A DNA stretch of 36,231 nucleotides from Candidatus Woesearchaeota archaeon (GCA_016203445.1 JACQMS010000002.1:1-36231), one strand, 5' to 3'. Counted from the first letter of the stretch, positions 15,743 through 24,206 are shown. The notes: generated by a model from the letters alone, not told the origin. Numbers and translations: made by a program.

Positions 15743-16381
15743 TTATCCTAGAAAGTCTTTGCATAACTGTATTATTGATGCGTGAGCTTTTACTATGTCA
15801 TCTTGGTGTACGTATATGAAGAACTCTGGCGGGCATACCAATATTTCTTTTATGTTTATGTTTGCTAGAGCTATTTCTGTTGCTAGTTTTGCCAGCACTC
15901 CTTTAGTCTTTATTCCTTCGGGGCTTACTACCACTCTTATTTCTGATATGTTTTGGTCTACTCCTGTTATATCTTCTTTTGTGAAGTGCTGAACTGTTTC
16001 TTTTAGGTATGGCTGTTCTATTAATAGTTTTACTACTTCTGTTCCTGTTATCAACTTTATTTTTTTGTTGTTTTTGTCATTGCTTAATTTTTGCATCGTT
16101 TGCCTGGCAGTTAGTGATAGTGTTATGCACGCCATGTTGTTTTTTGTTGACACTACTGATTCTGAAAATATGTGTTCTAATTTTTTGTCTTCTTCTTTGT
16201 ATTCTTCTTGTGATTGGTATCTTCTTATTGCAGATATTACTGCGTCAAGGCTCGCTTTGTAGTGATACTTGTCTATTAAGTATTTTGCCAGTGCTCTCAT
16301 ATTTATTATTTCTCTTGTTAAATCTTTTTGCAGAGCACTGTCAGTTCTCAACACTTTCCATACTTCTTGGTTTACATTCAT
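15743..16381 (-). CDS. ACT-domain regulatory protein with an N-terminal helical domain
   Basis: A 212-residue protein. The N-terminal part (LRTDSALQKDLTREIINMRALAK, then YHYKASLDAVISAIRRYQ) is a helical, possibly HTH-like domain. The C-terminal part (about 140-205) holds IRVVVSPEGIKTKGVLAKLA, then EIALANINIKEILVCPPEFF and IYVHQDDIVKAHASI, a beta-alpha-beta-beta-alpha-beta ACT fold like the tandem ACT of aspartokinase. ACT domains usually bind small ligands such as amino acids, so a ligand-sensing regulator is likely; the ligand is unknown. The start has AGGTG (minus strand of 16387-16391) five bases before the ATG, so this mRNA has a leader. Confidence 0.75.
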   Translation of the reverse strand: MNVNQEVWKVLRTDSALQKDLTREIINMRALAKYLIDKYHYKASLDAVISAIRRYQSQEEYKEEDKKLEHIFSESVVSTKNNMACITLSLTARQTMQKLSNDKNNKKIKLITGTEVVKLLIEQPYLKETVQHFTKEDITGVDQNISEIRVVVSPEGIKTKGVLAKLATEIALANINIKEILVCPPEFFIYVHQDDIVKAHASIIQLCKDFLG

Positions 16382-16397
16382 AAAAACACCTATAAAT

Positions 16398-16419
16398 ATG
16401 TCAGAAAAATTTCCGACAT
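16398..16419. repeat. Minimal palindrome related to the ATGTC...GACAT family (R6)
   Basis: ATGTC-A-GAAA and TTTC-C-GACAT face each other across two bases. It has the same ends as elements R1-R4 without the hairpins or the core. It lies between divergent starts (16381 and 16518) and next to the ribosome-binding site of the ACT protein, so it could be an operator or a decayed copy. Confidence 0.5.
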
Positions 16420-16457
16420 GTCAAAACACCGCTTTTTAACGCATTCCTGTCATAACC

Positions 16458-16466
16458 TTTTTAAAG
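16458..16466 (+). promoter_or_regulatory. Probable TATA box for the 16518-17573 gene pair
   Basis: TTTTTAAAG lies 56 nt before ATG 16518, predicting a leader of about 30 nt. This is weaker than the other promoter calls. Confidence 0.4.
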
Positions 16467-16517
16467 CTTTCCTTTTGTTTACCTCTCGGGCGCTTAGCGT
16501 TCGCGATGTGAGTGAAG

Positions 16518-17063
16518 ATGAATGGTCTGTACTATACTGTTGGCAAGCCTTTGCTTGGTTTTGCCGCGTCATTAGATTCTCCTAGAGTTGGGTCTCGTTG
16601 GAATTGTTCTGATAGTGATAGTCTTGATTCTCGATCATTTGTAGAAGTTCCTTCTAATGTTTCTCAAACTTTCGAATACCAACTGGCTTCAGAGCACATG
16701 AATATTGCAAGATTTGGCAATGGTGCTGATTTGGTAGCTAAAGGTTTTGAGAATTTGTGGTATGATCATGGAATGCCTTCTGGCGACAGGGCTGCTGAAA
16801 TCTCTACAATTTATCAGAGAGCTCTTGGAGCTGTTGGAGTTCTGGAGTTTTCTGCAAGTTTGCTAAACGTTCGTACTATTCCTCAGGAAACATTTTTGCG
16901 TGGTCTTATTAATCGTGCTCTTCATAATGTTCCTGGATACAATGGCGGGCCAATTCATCAAAGTGCTGAAACTGATGTGTTTCTAGAAATCCTTGATGAT
17001 GCTTCTGAATGGTTGGATGAATGGATTGATGATAATCATTATCAGAAAGGCGCGGTAGTATAA
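16518..17063 (+). CDS. Protein of unknown function
   Basis: A 181-residue soluble protein (a GTG six bases earlier at 16512 is the alternative start). I do not recognise it. The N-terminal 50 residues are Ser/Asp-rich and probably flexible. From residue 52 the pattern is helical (QLASEHMNIARFGNGADLVA, AAEISTIYQRALGAVGVLEF, ETDVFLEILDDASEWLDEWI). Codon use with T-ending codons agrees with neighbouring plus-strand genes, which supports real coding. It is probably co-transcribed with the next gene, whose start is 18 bp after this stop. Confidence 0.6.
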   Translation: MNGLYYTVGKPLLGFAASLDSPRVGSRWNCSDSDSLDSRSFVEVPSNVSQTFEYQLASEHMNIARFGNGADLVAKGFENLWYDHGMPSGDRAAEISTIYQRALGAVGVLEFSASLLNVRTIPQETFLRGLINRALHNVPGYNGGPIHQSAETDVFLEILDDASEWLDEWIDDNHYQKGAVV

Positions 17064-17071
17064 ATTATTCT

Positions 17072-17077
17072 GGTGAT
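17072..17077 (+). promoter_or_regulatory. Shine-Dalgarno site GGTGAT deciding the 17082 start
   Basis: GGTGAT is an exact match to the archaeal anti-Shine-Dalgarno and lies four bases before ATG 17082 (another ATG follows at 17085). It rules out the in-frame GTG at 17073, which is part of the site itself. Confidence 0.7.
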
Positions 17078-17081
17078 AAAA

Positions 17082-17573
17082 ATGATGTCATATTTGATAT
17101 TGGAAATGCATGTAGATATCGGTCAATGCGTTGGTTCTTTTATTACAGATATTACTAAAAGTTCCAGTGTTAGCAGTCAAAAAAACCCTAGTATAAATGC
17201 TAGTTGTGACCATTGTGAGCCCGTTCATTCTACTAATCCAATAATATTATTTCCTTCTTGTGCTGTTCCCAGCAGTTCTAAGGCTTATGATCTGGCCAGG
17301 GCTTACAACTTGCTAGTTTATGGTTCCTCTAGTGGAATTATTGCTGATGCTTTTTTGAGTGTTTATGATGCCCATAATATTTCTAGCGATGGAGCACGTC
17401 CTGGTAGTCGTGATGATTTTTCTGGAAGATTTTTAAGTCATCAGTTCAAGAGATCTTTGGAAGAGCGCGGAGTGAAAAGGTTTTTTGATCGTTCTGATGA
17501 TGAAGGTTTAAAAATTATTGTTGATGCCGCCATCGCAGAGGTCATGCCTAAATCGACGAAACTCATTGCTTGA
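17082..17573 (+). CDS. Protein of unknown function
   Basis: A 163-residue protein that I do not recognise. The first 60 residues carry a cysteine pair in SCDHC and many serines. The rest is helical (KAYDLARAYNLLVYGSSSGI, then FLSHQFKRSLEERGVKRFF and DDEGLKIIVDAAIAEVMP). The C-terminal layout (FL-x-x-x-x-x-R-x-L ... D-x-x-L-x-I-x-x-D-A) weakly resembles the same region of the preceding protein, so the pair could be diverged duplicates; this is unproven. It has a perfect GGTGAT ribosome-binding site and probably shares a transcript with the gene before it. Confidence 0.6.
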   Translation: MMSYLILEMHVDIGQCVGSFITDITKSSSVSSQKNPSINASCDHCEPVHSTNPIILFPSCAVPSSSKAYDLARAYNLLVYGSSSGIIADAFLSVYDAHNISSDGARPGSRDDFSGRFLSHQFKRSLEERGVKRFFDRSDDEGLKIIVDAAIAEVMPKSTKLIA

Positions 17574-17634
17574 TTTTTCTAGCATTACCTAATTATCGGC
17601 GCATTTTTAAGAAGTATCTTTTTCCTAGATTGGT

Positions 17635-17763
17635 ATGTGGTCTCTTTATTGGTCTTTGCACGTTTCGGGATTGGTTCCCGGAGCTGTTGGAATTTCAAGT
17701 TCATCTATCAATATTGTTGAGCCTGAACAAAAATTAATTTTTTCCCGCGTGTTTTTTTCTTAG
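17635..17763 (+). CDS. Possible 42-residue leaderless small protein
   Basis: ATG 17635 opens a 42-codon frame beginning MWSLYWSLHVSGLVPG and ending FSRVFFS. A TATA-like ATTTTTAA (17603-17610) is centred 28 nt upstream, matching the leaderless spacing of verified neighbours. The product is fairly hydrophobic. Its last 30 bp overlap the convergent peptidase gene. Only the promoter spacing and codon pattern support it. Confidence 0.3.
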   Translation: MWSLYWSLHVSGLVPGAVGISSSSINIVEPEQKLIFSRVFFS

Positions 17764-18819
17764 CAAGTGATACAATAGTTTTATCGCGTTTTTTATGTCG
17801 TCCAGGTGTGCTATGCTCATAGTGCTGTGAATATTTCTTACTGCCACCCCCAACACTCCTGTTGGCACTCCTGTTCTTGATGTTGCTATTGCTGTTGCGT
17901 CTGTTGTTCCTAATTCTGAAACGTCTACTTGATAGCTTATCTTGTTTTTCTCAGCAGCTTCTTCTAATTCTTGTATTATTGTTTCATTGCTTATTAGCGC
18001 TGCGTCTTTGACTGTTATTGTTGGTCCTTTGCCTAAATATTTTGTTGATAGTTCTGATCTTGAATTTTCTTGAGTTACATCTATCGCTATCGCCTTGTCA
18101 GGTTTTATTTTGTATGACGATGTTGCTGCTCCGTACAATCCTACTTCTTCCTGTACTGAGAATACGTATATAACACTGCTTTCTGTTTTTGACAGTAGTC
18201 TTGCTACTTCTAATAGTATGAAGCATCCTATCCTGTCGTCTAGTGCTTTGCCTATTATTGTCCTATTATTTATTATGCTTTCATTAGGGCTTAAGTTTAT
18301 GAACACTCCTGGTTTTACTCCTACCGATTCTAATTCTTCAGTGCTTAGTCCTGTGTCTATGTACAAGTCTTCCATTACTGGCAGTTCCAGTGTTTGCTCC
18401 CCGTCCGATAGATATACTGTTGTTATTACCCCGCTTACTGGAACTTTTGATCTTATTAGAACTCTGTGGCCTACTAATGCTAGAGGGTCTATACCTCCTA
18501 TGGGCGCGAAACTTATTGATCCTTTATCGCTTACATGTTTTACTATTAGTCCCACCTCGTCCATGTGGGCTACTATCATTATTTTTTCTTTGTGTTTTTC
18601 GCAGGATTCTTCGCATATAAGGCTTCCGTATTTGTCGTTCCCAACCTTGCTGACATGATGTTTTATTTTTTTCTTTATGAGGTCTCTTACTTCTTCTTCA
18701 TTTCCCGATACTCCGTAAGCATCCACTAATTCTCTTAGTAGAACCCAGTCGGGCTCGTAATTTCTTAGTTCGTCCTTAGAAGTTTTACTGCGAGACCTGC
18801 TTTGATGCGTACTTTTCAT
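17734..18819 (-). CDS. M42-family aminopeptidase (TET/FrvX type)
   Basis: A cobalt- or zinc-dependent aminopeptidase that forms tetrahedral dodecamers and trims peptides released by the proteasome. It has 361 residues. All family metal and catalytic positions are visible: His85 and Asp87 in AHMDEVG, Asp194 in GKALDDRIG, the base Glu224 and ligand Glu225 in SVQEEVG, Asp247 in IAIDVTQ and His331 in VRNIHSTM. The PDZ-like insertion lies between about residues 100 and 190. A basic extension of about 20 residues (MKSTHQSRSRSKTSK) precedes the domain and may be the part least certain to be translated. It lies 67 bp downstream of smc, with TATA-like sequences in the gap, so it probably has its own promoter. 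Confidence 0.9.
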   Translation of the reverse strand: MKSTHQSRSRSKTSKDELRNYEPDWVLLRELVDAYGVSGNEEEVRDLIKKKIKHHVSKVGNDKYGSLICEESCEKHKEKIMIVAHMDEVGLIVKHVSDKGSISFAPIGGIDPLALVGHRVLIRSKVPVSGVITTVYLSDGEQTLELPVMEDLYIDTGLSTEELESVGVKPGVFINLSPNESIINNRTIIGKALDDRIGCFILLEVARLLSKTESSVIYVFSVQEEVGLYGAATSSYKIKPDKAIAIDVTQENSRSELSTKYLGKGPTITVKDAALISNETIIQELEEAAEKNKISYQVDVSELGTTDATAIATSRTGVPTGVLGVAVRNIHSTMSIAHLDDIKNAIKLLYHLLRKKHAGKN

Positions 18820-18886
18820 TAGTGCCTCTTTTTTTTTACGTTCATAAAAAGCATGTTTAAAAATGTATCGACGTTACACGCCAGCT

Positions 18887-21800
18887 TCACAATTTCATGC
18901 TTACAACATTGCTTACTCCGTGCTCGTCAACGCTTACTCCGTAAAGATTGTCGGCTTCAGTTATTACTGCATCATTGTGGCTTATTACTATGTATTGTGC
19001 TTTGTTGCAGTAATTTCTTACTAGTTCTGCCAGTTTTTTGCTGTTGTGCTTGTCGAGTGCAGCGTCTACTTCATCCAATACATAAAATGTTGCCGGTTCG
19101 TGTTCTTGTATCGCGAATAGGAATGCTAGTGCCGTTAGTGTTTTCTCCCCGCCGCTCAGGCTCCTCAAATCCAAAAATTTTTCTCCTGTTAGCTTTACAT
19201 TTATATTCATTCCTTGATCGAATATTGTTTCAGGGCTTTCTAATTCAAGGTGTGCCTGCTGTCCTTTGTGTGTCAGCTGTGTGAATATTCTTATAAAGTG
19301 TTCCTGCACTGAGGTGAATGCTTTCATAAATATTTCTTTTTTTGTTGTTTCTATCTCGTTCATTAGTTTTAACACATCTTCTTTTTCTCTTGATAATATT
19401 TCTTTTTTCTCGTGAAGTGTTTTGTATTCTTTTTCCGCCGCGTCATAAACATCCAGCGCTTTCAGGTTTACGCTTCCTATGCTTACGATCATTCTTTCAA
19501 AAGCGCTTATTTCTTTTTTTAATGATTCTTCGCTTTTTGTAAGGTCTATTTCTGCTCCGGCATATTGTTCCAACTCTGCACTTATCGCGGCAAGTTCTGC
19601 ATTCAATCTAGCAATTTCTATGCTCAGAGTGTTTAGCGATAATTCTTCTCTTTTGCTTTTTTCTTCAAATTCGTAAGTTTTTGTTTCTCTAACATTTATT
19701 TCATCGTTTAGTTTGTGTGATTCGTTGAATAATTCTTTGAACCGTTCTTGGAATTTTTCTTGTTCTTTTTCTTTTTTTGCCAGGTCTCTTTGTTGTTGTG
19801 ACACTGATTTTTCCAGCTCTTTCCATTCTGATTCTGTTGTTAGATTTTCTTCCTGTATTTTCTGGCGTTGCCTGTTTATTTTTTCCACTTCTGGATTCAA
19901 GAATTCATCTATTTGCGCGCTTATTTGTGATAATTTAGCTTGTGTTGACAGCTTCTTTTCTAATTCTTCTTTTCTTTTTTCTTCATAAGTGTTTATTTCT
20001 GCCAGCGCCCTTGGATTTCTCAGTGTTGATAATTTGTCTCTTAATTCCTGCCTTCTGGTCTTTTTTTCTAGTAATGTTTTGTTGAAATTTGTTATTGATT
20101 CTTGTACTTTTCTTAATTCTTGCTCCGCATTTTTTAGTTGCTGTTTTAATTGTTCTTTATACTCGTTTGATGACTCTAAATCTGTCGTGTCCAAATGCAT
20201 GCTTCTTTCATCTTTTATTATGTCTCCCTCAAGTGTTGCTTTGAACTCTCGAAGTCTTGTTATTGATTCTTCATCTTTTTTTCTTTGTTCAGTTAATTGA
20301 GATATTGTTGATTCAATATTTGATAATCCTTCTCGCACTTCTGATAATTTTTTTGTTAACGTTGTATTGCTGAAGCTTCCAGTTTTTTTTCTTGTTCTGA
20401 ATCCTCCGCTCATTACTCCTCCTTTTTCTGCCATGTCTCCGTCGAGTGTTGCCATTTTTATTGGGCCTATTCCTATTCTTCTTGCAGTGTCTATGCTGTC
20501 AACTATCAGAGTATTTCCGAAAACGTACTCAAATGCTTTTTTGTATTGAGGGTCGTATTGTACCAGCGCTGATGCTATTCCTTTTACTCCTTTTGCTGTT
20601 GACATTTTTTTTGCTTCAGGGTCTGAGTGAACCAGTAGTTTGCTTAATGGAAGAAATGTTGCAACTCCCAGCTTTTGTTCTTTCAAATATTTTATGCATC
20701 TGACCGCCATAGCGTCATCTTTTACTACTATGCTGTTAAGGTGTTTTCCTGCAGCCATTTCTAGAGCTGTTGAATACTCATCTTCTGTTGTTCCTAGCTG
20801 CGATAGTGTTCCGTAAACTTCCCCGAGTGACTCCTTGTTTTCTAATATTTTTGTTACAGCTATATTGCTTGTTATGTGTTCTTGGGCTGTTCTGTTTTGT
20901 GCTTCAAGTCCCGATAAATCTTCAGTTAATTCTTGCTGTTCTTTTCTTAATCTTGATAGTCTCGCCGCGTTGTCTGCATCTTTATTCAGAAGAGTGTTCA
21001 ATTCTATTACTGCTTTTTTGAATTCTTCTTTTTTCTGCTTTAATTTTTTTAATTCTTCTTTGTTTTGTTCTTCCAACTCTTTTACCTTTGCCAATTGCTG
21101 GTCTATGGTTCCCAGCTGGAATTCTATTTTGTCTTTTTCTCGGAATATTTCTTGTTGTCTTTCTCTTGCCTGTCTTGCCTGCTCGTCCGTTGCCTCTATT
21201 GTTTTGTCTAATTCTTCTATTTCTGTTGATATTGTTCCTTCAGCGTCCAAGTTATGTTTTTTCTTCAGCTCAACTATTTTTCTTTCTAACTCTTTTATCT
21301 GTGACTCATGATGCGATAGCAATTCGTTGTATTCTTCTCTTTGTTTTTCTAATTCTTCATTTTTTTCCTTTAATTTTTCTAATTCTTTTTTTATGTTCTC
21401 TTCTTCTTGTTTAAGCTTAGATATATTTGTTTTTTTCGACTGTAAATCATTGGTGTTTGTCGCCATTGATATTTTTAGCGCTTCTAATTCTTTCTGTAGT
21501 TTTTTGTGGTTTGCATCGCCTTGTTCTTCTATGTTTTTGCTTATTTCTGTTATTCTTTTTTTTCTTTCAAATATTTCCTCGCGAATTTTTTTCAGAGATT
21601 CATCATGTTTACTTATCACTTCTTTGTGTTTGGAACTTTTTTCATCTATTATTTTTTTTTCGTTTTCCTTCTTGTTTTTTTGGTGCGTTATGTATGTTGC
21701 TTTGTACTTCGCAATATTATCTTTCAACTCTTTGTATTTTAGCGCGTGGTCTCTATCTTTTTTCAGCTCTTTTACGTATGATTCTCTTTCTTTTAGCACG

Positions 21801-22381
21801 ATGTCCGCCTCGTTTATTTTCTCATCAACTCTTGATAGTTCTCCCAGCGCTTTCTGTTTCCTTTCTTCGTAAACTCCTATGCCCGCTATTTGTTCTATTA
21901 TTTGTCTTCTCTCTATTGGCGACATTTCTACTAGTTGTATTATGTCTCCTTGAAGTATTATGTTGTACCCGTCAGGATTTATGTTTGACTTGCTCAGCAA
22001 TTCCAAAATTTCCTGCCTTGTTCGCACTTGCTGGTTTATTTTGTAAGTGCTTGTTCCTTTTTGTGTTACTATTCTTGATATCTTTATCTCGCTGTCTGGC
22101 ATTGGAAAATTTTTTTCTTTGTTATCAAAGATTATTGATACCTCTGCTTTATTCGCCGGCTTTTTGCTTTTTCCCCCGTTGTATATTAGGTTCGCACTTT
22201 TTTCGGCTCTTAGGCTTTTGCTCCCGCTTTTTCCGAGAACGAAGCAGAGAGCATCTAAAATGTTAGATTTCCCGCCACCATTTGGTCCTAGAATACAATT
22301 GAATTTTTCTCCGAATAATAGCTCTGTTCTCTTGCCGAAGCTTTTGAATCCGTCAAGTATTAGCGATGTTATGTGTGTCAT
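18887..22381 (-). CDS. smc: Chromosome segregation protein SMC
   Basis: The ATPase of the prokaryotic condensin, which dimerises through a hinge and organises and segregates the chromosome. It has 1164 residues. Walker A is LGPNGGGKSN (31-40), with Gly where most SMCs have Ser. Long coiled coils surround a hinge at roughly 490-660 (VYGTLSQLGTTEDEYSTALE, GVATFLPLSKL, FGNTLIVDS). The signature is LSGGEKT (1075-1081) and Walker B is YVLDEVDAALD with Asp1103/Glu1104. I chose ATG 22381 over ATG 22402 because the TATA box (22416-22423) predicts transcription from about 22393, and GGGG precedes 22381. No scpA/scpB lies next to it in this window. It is just downstream of rnhB. Confidence 0.95.
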   Translation of the reverse strand: MTHITSLILDGFKSFGKRTELLFGEKFNCILGPNGGGKSNILDALCFVLGKSGSKSLRAEKSANLIYNGGKSKKPANKAEVSIIFDNKEKNFPMPDSEIKISRIVTQKGTSTYKINQQVRTRQEILELLSKSNINPDGYNIILQGDIIQLVEMSPIERRQIIEQIAGIGVYEERKQKALGELSRVDEKINEADIVLKERESYVKELKKDRDHALKYKELKDNIAKYKATYITHQKNKKENEKKIIDEKSSKHKEVISKHDESLKKIREEIFERKKRITEISKNIEEQGDANHKKLQKELEALKISMATNTNDLQSKKTNISKLKQEEENIKKELEKLKEKNEELEKQREEYNELLSHHESQIKELERKIVELKKKHNLDAEGTISTEIEELDKTIEATDEQARQARERQQEIFREKDKIEFQLGTIDQQLAKVKELEEQNKEELKKLKQKKEEFKKAVIELNTLLNKDADNAARLSRLRKEQQELTEDLSGLEAQNRTAQEHITSNIAVTKILENKESLGEVYGTLSQLGTTEDEYSTALEMAAGKHLNSIVVKDDAMAVRCIKYLKEQKLGVATFLPLSKLLVHSDPEAKKMSTAKGVKGIASALVQYDPQYKKAFEYVFGNTLIVDSIDTARRIGIGPIKMATLDGDMAEKGGVMSGGFRTRKKTGSFSNTTLTKKLSEVREGLSNIESTISQLTEQRKKDEESITRLREFKATLEGDIIKDERSMHLDTTDLESSNEYKEQLKQQLKNAEQELRKVQESITNFNKTLLEKKTRRQELRDKLSTLRNPRALAEINTYEEKRKEELEKKLSTQAKLSQISAQIDEFLNPEVEKINRQRQKIQEENLTTESEWKELEKSVSQQQRDLAKKEKEQEKFQERFKELFNESHKLNDEINVRETKTYEFEEKSKREELSLNTLSIEIARLNAELAAISAELEQYAGAEIDLTKSEESLKKEISAFERMIVSIGSVNLKALDVYDAAEKEYKTLHEKKEILSREKEDVLKLMNEIETTKKEIFMKAFTSVQEHFIRIFTQLTHKGQQAHLELESPETIFDQGMNINVKLTGEKFLDLRSLSGGEKTLTALAFLFAIQEHEPATFYVLDEVDAALDKHNSKKLAELVRNYCNKAQYIVISHNDAVITEADNLYGVSVDEHGVSNVVSMKL

Positions 22382-22415
22382 TTTTCCCCTTTTTGTCGTC
22401 ATAGAAATTGTCGTA

Positions 22416-22423
22416 TTTTTAAA
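22416..22423 (-). promoter_or_regulatory. TATA box for smc
   Basis: CTTTAAAAA on the minus strand predicts a transcript start near 22393. This lies between the two possible start codons and favours ATG 22381. The box is between the rnhB stop (22434) and smc, so smc can be expressed independently. Confidence 0.5.
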
Positions 22424-22433
22424 GATTTGCTTG

Positions 22434-23099
22434 CTAAAACTCCCCCAATCTCTTCTGCGCCTTTTCTTCTTGTTCTTTTTTGTATGGATGATAGCTTTTT
22501 CTGAATATTTCTGGTTTTTTGTTCCAGTTTTCTTTCATGAATTTTACTGTTTTCTCGTCGCTCAGGTATCCGCTTCCAAAGTCTATTCCTAATCTTTTTT
22601 TTATTTCTTCTATCTTGTTGTCTCGTGTTACTTTTGCTATTATGCTTGCCGCTCCAACTATTGTGTGCTCGCTGTCAGCTTTGTGTTGTACTATTAGTTC
22701 TAGTTCTTGCTCTAATTGTTTTTTTAGGTGGTTAGTGTACGCTTGTATGTTAGTGCTTGGACAGTCTATTATTGCAATATCTGGTTTTAGCGCGTTTATT
22801 ATTATTGCAGTTTTTGTACTTTCTAGCCAGTTGAGGTTTAATCCATTAACTCCTTTAATCGCCTCGTCAATTTCTTTTGGCGGTATCTCTATTATTGAAT
22901 GTTTTGTTGACATTTTTGTTATGCTGTTGTATAGTGTTCTTCTTTGTATGTCTGTCAGTATTTTGCTGTCTGTAGCTCCTAATTTTTTCAAAATGTCTAT
23001 TTGTTCTTCTGTTGCTAACACTCCCGCCATAACTAGTGGTCCAATAATGCACCCTCTGCCAGCTTCGTCGATGCCGAGGATTAATTTGGGATTTGTCAT
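22434..23099 (-). CDS. rnhB: Ribonuclease HII
   Basis: Cleaves the RNA strand of RNA-DNA hybrids and single ribonucleotides in DNA. It has 221 residues from ATG 23099. The four acidic active-site residues are in place: Asp11 and Glu12 in GIDEAGRG, Asp112 in AIIDCPS and Asp142 in KADSEHTIVGAASIIAK, plus GSGYLSDEKT typical of the archaeal/type 2 family. A GTG at 23120 is in frame, but the TATA block at 23123-23132 sits 28 nt before 23099, fitting a leaderless start there. It is divergent from the DnaA-IV-like gene with only 53 bp between starts, and is followed closely by smc. Confidence 0.95.
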   Translation of the reverse strand: MTNPKLILGIDEAGRGCIIGPLVMAGVLATEEQIDILKKLGATDSKILTDIQRRTLYNSITKMSTKHSIIEIPPKEIDEAIKGVNGLNLNWLESTKTAIIINALKPDIAIIDCPSTNIQAYTNHLKKQLEQELELIVQHKADSEHTIVGAASIIAKVTRDNKIEEIKKRLGIDFGSGYLSDEKTVKFMKENWNKKPEIFRKSYHPYKKEQEEKAQKRLGEF

Positions 23100-23122
23100 A
23101 TTATTGTTGTCATAACACAACC

Positions 23123-23132
23123 TTTTTATTAC
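23123..23132. promoter_or_regulatory. Single TATA element shared by rnhB and the DnaA-IV-like gene
   Basis: TTTTTATTAC (plus) / GTAATAAAAA (minus) is centred 26 nt before ATG 23153 on one side and 28 nt from ATG 23099 on the other. Both genes would have leaderless transcripts from one bidirectional element. No second AT-rich block of this kind lies in the 53-bp gap at a suitable distance. Confidence 0.6.
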
Positions 23133-23152
23133 TTGCGTGTATTCTTATAATT

Positions 23153-24136
23153 ATGGGGGCAGTAACATCTTTAGAAAGCGCTTTTATGTCTACTCAATCA
23201 TCCATTCACAAAGGTGCATCTTCTGATAATATTCTTGAGAGTGTTTGCGCCGGATGTGCTGTTTCTCGCACGGCTCTTCTTAGCGATTCTGATTCTGTTG
23301 CTTTGTGGATTGCTCGCAGTGTTGCAGTTTATAATTTTCGGGAATTTACTGATATGTCTTTTACAGATATTGGTAAAGTATTATTCCTGCCTGTTGAAAC
23401 TGTTGCAAATATTTATGATGAGTGTAGAAGTGTTAATTTGGCTATTGATAATCCTGTAAGTATTCGTAGCATTGATTTTCTTCTTGACAAATTTTTGTCC
23501 TCAATTACTCCTAGTGATTCTGTAAATTCTATTATTAGTACTGCTTGTTCGGTTTATGGTATTTCGGAGAAAGATTTGAGGGATATTGATTGCAGACGTA
23601 GAAGAATTTCTAGAGCCAGAAGTGTTGTTATGTATGCTTTTAGTGAAATTAAGAGCATGTCTTATCATCACGTCGGAGAAGTTTTCAGGAATAAACAAAA
23701 TCTTCCCGCGACTTCTACTACCGTAAGAATTTGTGTTGATAAGGTGAAAAATGCATTGTCTAGTCTGGATGATTCTGACAAAAGTGATTGCAAATTCCGC
23801 AAAGATACTGGTCTTGAAAGACAGTATGAATCTTTGGGCCTTGCAGAAATTGTTCGTGATGCTTTGGAGTCAAAGATTATTGCTCCTGAATTAATCGTTA
23901 AATTCTTTTCTGATCGTACAGGTTTTCCTGCCGAAAAAATTACTGGTAGAAACAGGAGAAATCCTTTGCCAGCCATTAGGGCTGCACTCATTAATGTTTT
24001 GTATGAGAGGGGTTCTTCTTATGAGGAGTGTGGTTCTATTCTCGGTAGTCGTGACCACTCAACTATTATATACGCCGTGAGATCTTTAGATGAGTGCGGG
24101 TTATATGTTCAATTTTCTGGCATCGAAAAGAAATGA
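23153..24136 (+). CDS. Protein with three DnaA-domain-IV-like DNA-binding modules
   Basis: A 327-residue protein. Module 3 (about 246-312) ends in LGSRDHSTIIYAVRSL (297-312), close to the bacterial DnaA signature (GGRDHTTVLHACRKI in E. coli), preceded by ITGRNRRNPLPAIRAALINV and the helix ERGSSYEECG. Module 2 (about 125-201) has ACSVYGISEKDL, then RRRRISRARSVVMYAFSEI and MSYHHVGEVF, again the DnaA-IV layout. Module 1 (about 26-92) keeps IARSVAVYNFREF and MSFTDIGKVL. There is no AAA+ ATPase domain. DnaA IV is the Trp-repressor-like fold that reads DnaA boxes. Archaea normally use Orc1/Cdc6 and not DnaA, so this is probably a sequence-specific regulator or replication-linked DNA-binding protein. 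The frame is open upstream to 23093, but the TATA spacing favours ATG 23153. Confidence 0.75.
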   Translation: MGAVTSLESAFMSTQSSIHKGASSDNILESVCAGCAVSRTALLSDSDSVALWIARSVAVYNFREFTDMSFTDIGKVLFLPVETVANIYDECRSVNLAIDNPVSIRSIDFLLDKFLSSITPSDSVNSIISTACSVYGISEKDLRDIDCRRRRISRARSVVMYAFSEIKSMSYHHVGEVFRNKQNLPATSTTVRICVDKVKNALSSLDDSDKSDCKFRKDTGLERQYESLGLAEIVRDALESKIIAPELIVKFFSDRTGFPAEKITGRNRRNPLPAIRAALINVLYERGSSYEECGSILGSRDHSTIIYAVRSLDECGLYVQFSGIEKK

Positions 24137-24171
24137 GTAGTGTTTCGCGTGATTGAGATATGAAATTATAG

Positions 24172-24206
24172 ATTGTACAGGAAGAGAGAGAAAAGTTTAG
24201 TACAAT
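24172..24206. promoter_or_regulatory. Inverted repeat upstream of the Fic gene
   Basis: ATTGTAC (24172-24178) and GTACAAT (24200-24206) form a dyad with 21 bp between, upstream of the TATA-like ATATTTAAG (24229-24237). It is a possible operator or the terminator of the preceding gene. Confidence 0.4.

Noticed and set aside
18853..22592. Many long plus-strand frames opposite smc and rnhB
   Set aside because: They are Phe/Leu/Ser-rich shadows of A-rich minus-strand codons, and smc is unmistakable on the other strand.
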